Source of the DNA: Falciphora oryzae
Lineage: Eukaryota > Ascomycota > Sordariomycetes > Magnaporthales > Magnaporthaceae
Assembly: GCA_000733355.1 (NCBI GenBank)
Contig: JNVV01000001.1
Coordinates: 4,180,069 to 4,244,068, forward strand
DNA: 64,000 bases
Direction of reading: 5' to 3'
The translations under genes and the position numbers were made by a program. Of this stretch, positions 43,975 to 53,564 are shown in pieces. Position 1 is the first letter of the stretch. Each line of letters begins with the position of its first letter. Under the pieces are notes generated by a model. That model was given only the letters and a program-made list of their open reading frames with translations, had not been told where the DNA came from and ran no database searches.

Positions 43975-44795
43975 CCGTAATGAAAATTCTCATGGACGAA
44001 GGGCGACATTGCCACCGTTTTTGTTCGGCACTATTTGCCGTCAGCCTTGGTGAGATTCACCCGAACCGAAAGGAGAGGAGGGGGTGCGTGTTTCTTGTTT
44101 CCACAGCCGAGAGTGGGCGTGCGTTCGGCTGCCTGCCTGCCTGGCAAACCTTGAACGCGCGCACGTCCAACAGCTGCAAGGCTACTACTAACACACACTC
44201 TCCCGTGTTGAATGTGGGTGGAGCCCTCCAAGCATTGACAACCCATATCGGCGAGGCCGGGAGCCCGAGAGGGTGCGCAGTCTGGTTCCTCTCAGGGTCT
44301 TCCTTTCTTGCCTACGGTGCTGCCGTACACACAGTATCTATTTCCCCAGTATCTCCGTAAGAGCCCTTCCCTTTGTCCCGAGAAATGACGAATTCATGCG
44401 CCTCCCCACCTCCACAGGGCGCAGGATTATCCATCCGGCGATAATCAACACAAACCAGGCAGTTCCTTGTTGAAACCCCAGGGTACAATGGATGATATTG
44501 GTGATGCCCGATGGCGCGCGCGCGGAGCTAAGACGGGAACGAGAAAAAAGCTAAAAACAAAACAAAAAACAAAACCAAAACAAGAACAAGGAGAGATGCC
44601 CAGGGCTCTCGGACCAAGGACACCCCATCCCGACACCTCGTCCCGTTGTGGTCCCTCCCCTCCCCTCCCTGGCAGAAACACCACAACCACCTCCCCTTCC
44701 CCTGTTGGTCAAGTTCGGCCGAATGCTACACTGCTACGACGGACAGGTAGCAACGTTGTTCTTCTGGGCGTGTTCTGCATTTTCTTCCCGATTCC
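39749..44795. other. 5-kb region without recognisable genes, upstream of wee1
   Basis: The longest gene-poor unique stretch of the window. It holds pyrimidine-rich blocks, a short (CA)n near 40369, (GT)n near 40670, a GGA repeat near 42166-42181 and a 27-T run at 43948-43974. ORFs up to about 278 codons (42218-43054 plus) are rich in His/Arg/Pro/Ser and show no domain, so I do not call them. It may contain the long wee1 leader or non-coding transcripts. Confidence 0.5.
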
Positions 44796-47250
44796 CTATT
44801 CCAGCCTGCTCCGGATCCACTCGCACCACTGGTCCATGTCCTCGCACACCTGGAGCACCTGTCCCAGGTCCTGGGGTTGTATCTGCCTACCGCCGCCGCC
44901 GCCTTCCCTCTCCTGTCCCCGCCCGGGCATGGGCAGCACGTTCTCCGAGACGACGTGCACCATGCCGTTGAGCTGCACGTCCAGCACGACCGTGGCCGTC
45001 GCCCCACGGAAGGGGAAGACCACCTGCAGCCTGGGCACCGGGTGCACCGTGAGCGTGACATCGATGGGCAGTGCCGCCGCCGCGGGGTCTGCTCCTCCTC
45101 CTCCTCCTCCTCCTGAAGCATCGCCTCCAGAGATCGCACCATCTCCAGAACCGTGCTGCCCTTGTCCCTTGTCGCCATTATGAGGATCAGTATGGTTACT
45201 GTCCGCTGCCGTCGCCACCACAGGGTCCTTGGGACCCGCCAAAAATGCCGCAAAGTCGTCCCTGGTGGTTGTCGTAGCAATATTTTGCACCTGCGTCATC
45301 TGCCTGGGCACAGCCGCCGCGGCGTTCAGGTCTGTCCTCCTACCTGGCGCTGACCCATCGAGCCCTATCGCTGTCGATGCTGCTGCGCCACTCCCGGTGT
45401 CGCCACCGTCTGCCGGACCTGCCGATGCCGCCCCGACAGGGCCGAAGCTCCTCTCGAGCAGTGTGGACAGGAACGCGTACTGCCTCAGACGCGGCAGCAT
45501 CTCGACCAGCTGACTAGGATGCGAGAACGGCACCGACGACAGCGTCCGGCCGTACACGGGCTTGTAGATGAAGAGCGAGTTTCTGTGAAGCGCCTTCGTT
45601 GGCTCCGCCGCCGCCGCCGCACCGCTGGCATCGCCGTTGGCGGCCGGTGGCGGTGGGAACACGGCAACCTCCTTGAGGCGCGTGATGCTGCGCGGCTCCG
45701 TCGGGTCGTGCTGGCTGTTCTCCGGCACGGGGAACATGAGGCTGTCGTAGGTCGAATGCAGGAACTCGCTCAGCGGCGCCTGTGCGATCTGCTGTATGTG
45801 CTCCCAGTCCTGCAGTGTCATGACCACAGGCGGGTCGAACTCGACCGAGAAGACCACCGCCGGCAGCCGTCCGGGGTGCCCGCCGTTGTCCACGTCCATC
45901 CCGTCAGCTTTCTGCTGTTGTTGTTGGTCGCCTCCCTCGCCTGGAATCACCGTGTTGGGCGGGTCCTGCCAGTCCAGCAGCTGGTTGGCGGTCATCAGGA
46001 GGTGGTCCTCGCCGACCATCGACTCATGCTTCTCGACGCCCGGCGAGAGCCACGCGTCCGAAACGCGGGCCGGCTGGTACCCCATGGCGATGAGGGGCGC
46101 GCAGCCGATCCACATGCTCCAGGCACGCTCCGTCGCCTCGACGTGCCCGCGCAGCTCGGGGCTGGCGCTGGCGGGCGGCGGGACGAGGTGCTGCTCCTTC
46201 CAGTAATCCAGGGTGAGGCCGACCTTGTCGCGCTTGTGCATGCCGGGCTGGCCGTTACGGGAGCAGAGCGCGGTCGTCAGAAGGAGCTCCTCGCTGCGGC
46301 CGGCCATGGCCGGGTCGGCGCGCAGCTTGGACATGTCCCACTGGTGCAGGCGCTCGAGACTGTCGTAGATGCCCGCGATGGCCTCGTGGCAGTTGAAGCC
46401 CGGGATGACGCTCAGCTTATCCAGCACCGCCAGGCGCTCCAGGTTGACGGCGAACTTGTCGAGTCTTTTGGTCAGCGGGCTCTCCGTGGGGCCAAGCTTG
46501 AGGTCGTCGAGTAGAATCCGGCCGGCCTGATCCACGTGCCGCGAGACTACGTCGGACGAGTCTGGGAACGAGAGCGTGACCTTTTCGACGATGTTGTTGG
46601 TCATGACAATGTCGATCGACAGTGCTGACCCCGCGATGATGAGCGTCTTTGACTTATCACCGCCCCCGCCCTCTTCCCATAGGAACTCCAGCCCTATGCT
46701 CCTCACGAGACGCTCCAGTCCCGCCTCACTCACCCGGCCCTTGCTCTCCTGTTTGTGTAGCGCCATGCGTCAGCAAGATGCCCTAACTCGCCATAAAACG
46801 TCTTGCTAGTGATGTATATGCACATAGGCCCTGCATAGCAAGCCCCTTCCTTACCTTGAGTATGCTCAATATCCGATGAAGGCGCCTAACCTTCTCGTCG
46901 TCATCGTCCCGCGTCGCCATGCCGCTCAGGCCATCCAGGCCGCCCACAACCCCGACATTATCCAGGCTGCCGATGTCGAGCCCGTTTCCTATTCCGAGCG
47001 CGCCTAGGGCGGCGGCCGTCGGGCTGTCGAACGTGACGGGGGCATTGCTATTGCTCGGGTGGCCCATCAAAGTCGTGCTCGTGGCCGGCGATCTCCTAAC
47101 GTGCTGTGGCGACGATTTGGGCCCGTGGGGCGAGAAGGCGGCGGAGAAGGGCGTCGAGACGGGCGGGGTGGCGGCGACGCCGTGTTGTGTCCCCGAAGGC
47201 GTCCTGCCCTGCTGCGAGGGCGCGTGCTTCATGGGCGTCGGCGTCGCCAT
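44796..47250 (-). CDS. med1: Mediator complex subunit 1 (Med1), 782 aa
   Basis: Middle-module subunit of Mediator, nuclear, linking activators to RNA polymerase II. Exon 1 is 47250-46855 and exon 2 46748-44796; the 106-nt intron (GTAAGG..CAG) joins RILSILK-ESKGRVSEAGLERL. The N-terminal 110 residues are Ser/Pro/Gly-rich. The Med1 domain follows, with EGLERLVRSIGLEFLWEE-like sequence, TLIIAGSALSIDIVMTNNIV, DPAMAGRSEELLLTTALC and later LLDWQDPPNTVIP. Poly-Gln, Gly and Ala insertions are lineage-specific low complexity. The C-terminus ends VCEDMDQWCEWIRSRLE. An ATG inside the intron would give a shorter protein starting MALHKQ, but the upstream exon fits better. Confidence 0.87.
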
Positions 47251-48267
47251 CTTTGCGGGGTGGCGGGTGTGGAGGAAGAGGCGTTTGGGGTCGGCGGAGA
47301 ATTCTCGCAGGTGCGACGCGGTGCGCAGCTTCGAGGCGTGCTACCTGGTGGCCGCCATGTATCACCACCTGGCCGGAGCTCAACGTGGTGCGACGAGATG
47401 GCGCAACTGAGCTCGCGCGTTTGGGGAAGCTTGAGTTGAAGCTCAGTTGGAGCGGGTTCGTTCGAATCGATGCTCGCCGCCTCTCAATTGAGAGAGATTT
47501 CGACAGGCTTTGGCGGTTACAGTTGCGCGTGGGGTCACCTCGGACAATCCTATGCTTCCATTAGCAAGACGAGCTATGCGCATGGCACTGAGGTGCCCGT
47601 CGCGTCTGAGGAAGAAGACCGGCTTGGAACGTTTCGAGGCCGCACGAGGTTGCTGCAGTTCACCGTGGTGGGGTTTGGAGTGGGTCCCTCGCGAGCAATC
47701 CAAAAGCGGCGTCAGGCATCGGATTCGTCCCCTGCCGCGATATCAAAGGACACCCATAGTCAAGATTCGCAGATTGAAGATATAATATTACTGGGAAAGT
47801 ATCTCGTGCTTGTGAGGATTCATATGATACTAGTAAAATGCATTCCCGGCCATATTTAGACAAAATTGGAATAAATATCTAAGTAACAAGTATTTGTCAA
47901 TTCTTGCTATCGTCAAAGAAATATCTCTCAACATAACAAATACTTCCGCCACCCGGATATACACGTCAAGGGTCGAATGATGAAGGATTCCAGGAGTAAG
48001 TAGAACCCGAAAGAAAGCAGAGATCGAACTGTCCCATAGGCGTTCCGCTATAGACTTATGTTTGAGAGAGCTTATGCAAGTATATCTCGCTCGGCGCCAG
48101 CATGTAAAAACACCACGGTACAAACGAGTAGACAAGGATACATCGGAGACTCAGATACGCCTATACATATAGTAAGACGACAGTTTGATACAATAGCGGA
48201 TCTACGAGAGCCATCCTTATCGGCATGCGCGAAATACCCCTCACCAACATCCCACATCGCCAATAGC
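47251..48267. other. Intergenic between med1 and the CSA-like gene
   Basis: About 1 kb holding the med1 promoter and the 3' flank of the WD40 gene. The part from 47760 to 48260 is distinctly AT-richer. No gene is recognised. Confidence 0.5.
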
Positions 48268-49848
48268 CTACTGAAACCGGATATCTTGTCCCATAAGGTT
48301 TTTATAAACATTATCCAGCGCCTTCCTCTTCCTCGTCCGCTCCGCAGCCGCCTCCTCGGACTCCTCGGGCGCCCCGAACTCATCCCCCTCGGGGCCCTCA
48401 AGCTCGGGCGCCCAGACCCGGATCTGGCCGTCCGAATGCCCAGAGTAGACACCGCCGGCCGCGTTTCGACCCCCAACCACATGTCCGGACGACGAACCGA
48501 ACCCTCCCGCGCCCCTCCATGCGAGGCTGGTGACGCGGTTTTTAGCGGCTTGCTGCTGCTGCACGCTGGCACCGCCGCCCGCCACCCTCAGACGCCGGAT
48601 GATGGTCCCCTCGTGGAGGTCGAGCGCCAGCACCTCGCCCCCGTTCGGCCAGAGCAGGACGTCGCGCCTCGCCGGACCCGACCCGGGCCCAGGGCCGGCC
48701 AGCCCCGTGGGTGACACGAACATATTAACGCTCATCAGTCCGCCGTTGCGGATCGAGGGGCCAAAGTTAACGAGCGTATTGGCGCCCGTCACGGCGTCCC
48801 AGACGCGCACTCGCCGGTCATGGCCCGCGCTTACGATAAAGTCGCCGTTATCGGTCCAAGCCAACCCATTAACAGGGCCCGTGTGCGCCTTGGCCGAGGC
48901 GCGGATCCCGCGCGACGACAGCGTCGCGTCCGGGGCGGCCGCCCGGCCTGTCATTGAAGAAGAAGCGACGCCGCCGCCGGCGCGCCGCAGGATGCCCAGG
49001 CTGTCCTCCTGGTCCAGGAGGGCGACGAGGGCGTTTGCGCGGCGGATGTCCCAGACGCGGACGGTGCCGTCGACGGCGCCGCTGGCCAGCACGTGCTCGC
49101 GGGTGGGCGACCACGCGGCGGAGAGCACGGCGCCCGCGGCGGCGCCGATCTGGCCCGCGGCCATGAGGCTCTGGACGGCGGCGCCGGAGCGCAGGTCGAC
49201 GAGGCGCACGGCCGGGTGCTGGGTGGCACAGGCGACGAGCAGGTGGGATGCGATGGGCGATATCGCGTGCGTATACACCTTTGCGCCGAGGTCGAACGAG
49301 CCCGAGAGCTGCGCCGGCTCCGTGGCCCAAACCTTGAGGGTCTGATCGTACGACGACGACAGGAACGCGCCGGCGTCGAAGGGGAAGAAGGATAGGTGCG
49401 TGACGCCGAAGCGGTGGTGCTGCCGCCTGTGCGCGTCCTTGTCCGCGCCGGCAGCCGAGGCGGGGAGCTGGCCGGCGCCGGTCTCCCGGGCGATCTGGGC
49501 GGTCGGGCGGTAGGTGTGTGGCCTGTGTGGGTTTCGGCACTGCTCCAGGTCCCAGAGGCGGATGGTGCCGTCAGAGCCGCCCGATGCCAGAATGCGGCCG
49601 TCGAAGCGCTCCAGGGCCAGGGCGTTCACGCCCGACTTGTGGGCCCAGATGGAGCGGCGCTCATCCTCGTCGCCGAGCCGGGATGGCCTAGCGGCGCCGC
49701 TGCCGTACAGAGTGACGCTCTGCTCGCCGCCATCGAAACGATGATGGGGTGCGGCGCGGAAAGAGTGCAACAGCCTGGTTGTATGGAGTCTCGCGAATGT
49801 CTTCTGGTCGAGATCCCCAATTAACCTCTCAAACAGGAAATGGTTCAT
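48268..49848 (-). CDS. CSA/ERCC8-like WD40 protein (transcription-coupled repair), 526 aa
   Basis: Likely substrate receptor of a Cul4-Ddb1 ubiquitin ligase acting in transcription-coupled nucleotide excision repair, as human CSA and yeast Rad28/Ckn1. Single exon, ATG at 49848. WD repeats are seen in order: VNALALERFDGRILASGGSD with IRLWDLE; VTHLSFFPFDAGAFLSSSYD with LKVWAT; a degenerate repeat KVYTHAISPIASHLLVACAT; LSAAWSPTREHVLASGAVD with VRVWDIRRA; VNGLAWTDNGDFIVSAGHDR with VRVWDA; and a last blade ending GQIRVWAPEL. Blade order and the motif GANTLVNFGP match CSA (ENTLVNYG). The C-terminal tail is basic (RTRKRK) and ends NLMGQDIRF. It diverges from the Rrn10-like gene across about 500 bp. 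Confidence 0.85.
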   Translation of the reverse strand: MNHFLFERLIGDLDQKTFARLHTTRLLHSFRAAPHHRFDGGEQSVTLYGSGAARPSRLGDEDERRSIWAHKSGVNALALERFDGRILASGGSDGTIRLWDLEQCRNPHRPHTYRPTAQIARETGAGQLPASAAGADKDAHRRQHHRFGVTHLSFFPFDAGAFLSSSYDQTLKVWATEPAQLSGSFDLGAKVYTHAISPIASHLLVACATQHPAVRLVDLRSGAAVQSLMAAGQIGAAAGAVLSAAWSPTREHVLASGAVDGTVRVWDIRRANALVALLDQEDSLGILRRAGGGVASSSMTGRAAAPDATLSSRGIRASAKAHTGPVNGLAWTDNGDFIVSAGHDRRVRVWDAVTGANTLVNFGPSIRNGGLMSVNMFVSPTGLAGPGPGSGPARRDVLLWPNGGEVLALDLHEGTIIRRLRVAGGGASVQQQQAAKNRVTSLAWRGAGGFGSSSGHVVGGRNAAGGVYSGHSDGQIRVWAPELEGPEGDEFGAPEESEEAAAERTRKRKALDNVYKNLMGQDIRFQ

Positions 49849-50351
49849 GCATCAGGCATTTGTGAAGACTATCCACGAGGATAGTCTTCGGCCGCAGACA
49901 GGTAAGAGTTTCTAGTGCAGTCTGGTTTCTCATCGGGGGTCGTGGCCGTGTGTTGGATGAAAGAGTGAGATCCGGCGACAGTCGCGCTGTGTCGCGTGCT
50001 GTCACATCGGGTGGGAGCCTAGCGCAGGCAACAATTGTGGGGACGCGCTTCACGCCTCGAAACTCCGACGTCATTGCCGCGTCGCGGGAACTTGAGTGAA
50101 CGAACAGGGCAAATGAAGACTTGGAGAACAAAAGATTTGGAAGTTCTGGAAGCGCTAGCTATTACTAAACCTTCTTTACGATCGTTACGATTGTACAACG
50201 GTCCAATGGCCAATAAATGGGATGTGATCTTCACGTCGCAAATATGATGGGATGTTGGGTCGAGTCGCGCGGGAAGCACCACTGAATTTTTCACTCATTC
50301 AATCGGAACCAGTCCCTTGGATCAGTTCACCAACCGCCTCAAGCCACGAAG
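49849..50351. promoter_or_regulatory. Bidirectional promoter between the CSA-like and Rrn10-like genes
   Basis: 503 bp between divergent ATGs. CCAAT occurs near 50203 in the plus orientation (GGTCCAATGGCCAATAAATG). No further ORF is convincing. Confidence 0.45.
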
Positions 50352-51186
50352 ATGGAAGGCGCAACGCGCGACCGGCGCAGCGGTCAGGGAGGACGAGAAC
50401 CCCATGTGCCGGAGCCAGCCCTGGAAACGACAGAGGAATCGAGGCAGAAGCGACATGCAAACCTCTACGATGCCGTCGCTGGTGAGCACCTGGTCGCCAT
50501 ACGCACAGGAGGGAAATTAGACGTATGAGAGCTAACGAGACCAAGGGCGAGTAACCACCACCGGGAGCCTGGGCGCATCGCCAGGTGTGCGGTCGGCTGG
50601 TGGCGTCTACCGCCTTCGGGACGCGACGCTGGCGCCAGAAGACGTGCTCTTTCAGCGCGTCGACGCCCCTCAGCGCTACGCCGAGAAGGACGTCTACTTC
50701 TCGCGCGAGGCCGCCGCCGTGACCGAGGGCGACAGCCGTCTCCTCCCAGACAGCGACCTGCTCAAGGCCGTGCACGCCTACGCGGCCCACCTCTTTGAGA
50801 CCGTTGGGAACCGTCGCGGAGTCTACGCTGGTGGTGGTGGTGGTGGTGGTGAGGACGGCGAGGGGGAGGGTGAGGGTCGGGACCCCGCCTGCTTCGTTGG
50901 GTCGCGGCACGTGGACGAGCGCAGCATGGACGAGACGGCCCTTATCGCGTTCGGCATCCTGCTTGAGGAGGCCGGGCGCGAGGTGCTGGGCAGGCGGGGG
51001 GACCTGGTCTTCACAGAGGGCCTAGACGAGGAGGGGCCGGCTCGGGCGGGTCAGGTGGCCGACGAGGATGGACGGCAGCCGCGGATGAGGGAGGTGTCTG
51101 TGGGTCCCAGCGACGGGGAGACATTCTGGAGGAGGGACTATCCCAAGAGAAGGAAGAGAAATGACGGGGGATTCGGCGAGGGTTGA
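50352..51186 (+). CDS. Rrn10-like protein (candidate UAF subunit for RNA polymerase I), 243 aa
   Basis: Exon 1 is 50352-50481 and exon 2 50585-51186; the intron is GTGAGC..CAG with a GCTAAC branch site. The conserved core reads HANLYDAVAG, then LAPEDVLFQRVDAPQRYAEK, LLPDSDLLKAVHAYAAHLFE, and RSMDETALIAFGILLEEAGR with DLVFTEG. I recall this pattern for the UAF_Rrn10 family, which binds the rDNA upstream element, but assign it from memory of the family only. A Gly/Glu repeat (GGT codons at 50829-50850) interrupts the core. The C-terminus ends in a basic KRRKRN, a likely nuclear signal. Another small nuclear protein family is possible. Confidence 0.6.
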
Positions 51187-51499
51187 GATCGGACGAAAGG
51201 GAGACGATGGGATTGGCTCGCGTAGACTGGTGAGTGCCTTGGTCACAGTGAAGAGCGGTGGAGTGGCAGGCTGCTTGGCATGGCGAGCAGGCTGTGTGTG
51301 CAGTTGGCAGCATGCGCGATGTGTGAGTGAGGCCTTTCCTTGCTCTAGGCACCCAATAGTCTGGGTCGCTTCGGCTGGGAGCATGGGCTCCGTTGGCTGG
51401 AGCAAGGGCTCCGTTCACCGAAAGAGCCTGGCGTGCTGCACACGCTGCTTGGCCACCCACCGATTGCCGGCAGGGTGGACCAAACGGGAGGGGCAGGTG
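51187..51499. other. 3' flank of the Rrn10-like gene up to the transposon
   Basis: About 310 bp of apparently unique DNA between the stop codon and the first transposon terminal repeat. It has an imperfect local repeat GGGCTCCGTT near 51386 and 51409. No gene is seen. Confidence 0.55.
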
Positions 51500-52120
51500 C
51501 TGTCTGTTTAGAACCAAACCACAGTGGGTCCAACGGACCAGGGTGCACTCCCACCCACCCCCCTCGTTTTGCGGTGAAAATCGCGTTTTTTGAGGTGACG
51601 GCCTGGCCGGATCAACCAACGCGCGTTTAAAGCAAAGCTCGAGGATGCATCTCGAAGTCGCGCCTACCGGTATCGGGATTGAATCCACGAGGTCAGCAAA
51701 GCGATATAATGGCGCCACATCTATCGATCCAGCAAAAAAACAGCGTATGCATCCTGCTCGAGCTTTGCGTACCGGCTAAACGTATAGCGGCGGCGCTCGA
51801 CCTTAATAAACGACGGGTTTATAATTATCAGCGCAAGTATAAAATTACTGGCAACCCTTTCCCACCTGGGAAATCTTTTGGGAATGCCGTTAAATTACCT
51901 TACGCGGTACTGCTCGTACGCCTTTCGCTTTTTCGCCCTCCGCCGCGACGTCGTTTTTTGGAAGTGTTTGCTAATCTTGACTGCCAATCGCTGCTAAACC
52001 TGCTTAGGGATAAACCCTGCTTATTCCTCAACGAAATGCAGTAGTGGCTGGCCCTCGAAAAGCACGTATACGTCTCGATCCCAACGATCTCAATGCGCCT
52101 AAAGGAACAAAGGTGGTCCA
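51500..52120 (+). mobile_element. DNA transposon copy 1, truncated at a sequence gap
   Basis: It starts with the same 128-bp terminal repeat (51500-51627) as the larger element downstream. It continues with the transposase start (ATG at 51709, MAPHLSIQQKN) as far as RLKEQRWS, then enters the Ns at 52121. The frame has a TAG after EMQ at about 52042. There is no LTR insertion here: the sequence reads straight through the point where copy 2 is interrupted, so it shows the empty site. Confidence 0.85.
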
Positions 52121-52161
52121 NNNNNNNNNNNNNNNNNNNNNNNNNNNNNNNNNNNNNNNNN
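52121..52161. other. Assembly gap of 41 Ns
   Basis: Same length as the gap in GCP3, so probably a fixed spacer. The sequence after it (52162-52366) does not continue the transposon; order and distance across the gap are uncertain. Confidence 0.95.
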
Positions 52162-52366
52162 CGGGCCCCAGGTAGGTCGAAGTTTAGTTGCCGGAAACGA
52201 AGTGGAGTCACCCATCGACTCCAGGCCCCAGCGTACAGTGTGTAATCGGTAGACTGAGTGCTCAACACGCCGGGGCCAAAGCCGGTGGGCACGAAGCAAG
52301 CCGAGCCGGGTTTGCCGATGCTCGGGCCGGGAGCTTAAATAAACGGCGAGTTACGTACCCCACATT
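52162..52366. other. Unassigned sequence between gap and DNA transposon copy 2
   Basis: About 205 bp with no ORF I can name. It may be flanking genomic DNA of copy 2 or an end of another contig. Confidence 0.4.
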
Positions 52367-52494
52367 CTGTCTGTTTAGAACCAAACCACAGTGGGTCCAA
52401 CGGACCAGGGTGCACTCCCACCCACCCCCCTCGTTTTGCGGTGAAAATCGCGTTTTTTGAGGTGACGGCCTGGCCGGATCAACTAACGCGCGTT
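52367..52494 (+). repeat. Left 128-bp terminal inverted repeat
   Basis: Starts CTGTCTGTTTAGAACC and ends AACGCGCGTT. It matches the reverse complement of 63471-63598 and the direct copy 51500-51627, with only a few differences, such as CCAACG versus CTAACG. Confidence 0.9.
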
Positions 52495-52910
52495 TAAAGC
52501 AAAGCTCAAGGATGCATCTCGAAGTCGCGCCTACCGGTATCGGGATTGAATCCACGAGGTCAGCAAAGCGATATAATGGCGCCACATCTATCGATCCAGC
52601 AAAAAAACAGCGTATGCATCCTGCTCGAGCTTTGCGTACCGGCTAAACGTATAGCGGCGGCGCTCGACCTTAATAAACGACGGGTTTATAATTATCAGCG
52701 CAAGTATAAAATTACTGGCAACCCTTTCCCACCTGGGAAATCTTTTGGGAATGCCGTTAAATTACCTTACGCGGTACTGCTCGTACGCCTTTCGCTTTTT
52801 CGCCCTCCGCCGCGACGTCGTTTTTTGGAGGTGTTTGCTAATCTTAACTGCCAGTCGCTACTGGACCTGCTTAGGGATAAACCTTATTTATTCCTCGACG
52901 AAATGCAATG

Positions 52911-52915
52911 GTAGC
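52911..52915 (+). other. Target-site duplication GTAGC (left; right copy 59885-59889)
   Basis: GTAGC directly precedes the 5' LTR at 52916 and directly follows the 3' LTR at 59884. Joining the flanks over one copy restores the transposase coding order seen uninterrupted in copy 1. Confidence 0.93.
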
Positions 52916-53201
52916 TGTCACACGGAAGAACCTGTGGACTCACCTAATCGGCCCCACAGAAGGTCCGGGAACCAGTATAGGTGCCCAACGGCCCCGAGGC
53001 CCAAAGGCCGAAGGCCGGAAGGGCAGTGTGAATCATGTACTCAATACTTCGCACGGATCACAGGGTGGTTTATATAAACCCTGCCATCTCCTATGTCCTC
53101 CATGAAAGATTCCTTCTTCCTCAAGCATCTCTTGAGCCCATAGAAAGATTATCTGCAATCTAGAGATTCTTTTTCCAAGCCGTTTTTGACCCCTTGTTAC
53201 A
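52916..53201 (+). repeat. 5' LTR, 286 bp
   Basis: Begins TGTCACACGG and ends CCTTGTTACA. A TATA box (TATATAAA, 53071-53078) is the likely promoter. It differs from the 3' LTR at four positions, all C/T transitions. Confidence 0.95.
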
Positions 53202-53564
53202 AATAATCTTTTTACGCTCTGCCCCCTGACGGAAGCCTCACTATCTTTCCTCCTAAGCTTTGGAAAGGCCCTGTTAATCGGTACCCCCAAGCCCCAACTG
53301 TTGCTTTCTTTAGCGAATAAAACCCTGGGGCCACACCACAGACATTTTGATTGTTACCGGTGTTTTCGAACGGGTGAAAGCGAGAAGAATATACAGGAGG
53401 GTCGTTTCACCCTTTCAGTCGCCCTGGCGAAATTACGGGATTCCAAAGGAGGCAGGAAGATCTCCCTTGTACGTTTAGGACTTTTCGCTGCCTAGGAATA
53501 CAGGGAACCGGACCCCCTCATCTCGTTTGCAACGATATCTCCTTCCCTACCAAGCGATTTTAGC

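Noticed and set aside
44796..46766. Med1 as a single-exon gene starting at the in-frame Met near 46766
   Set aside because: A GT..AG intron joins an upstream exon in phase, and the joined protein has the helical segment expected before the Med1 domain.
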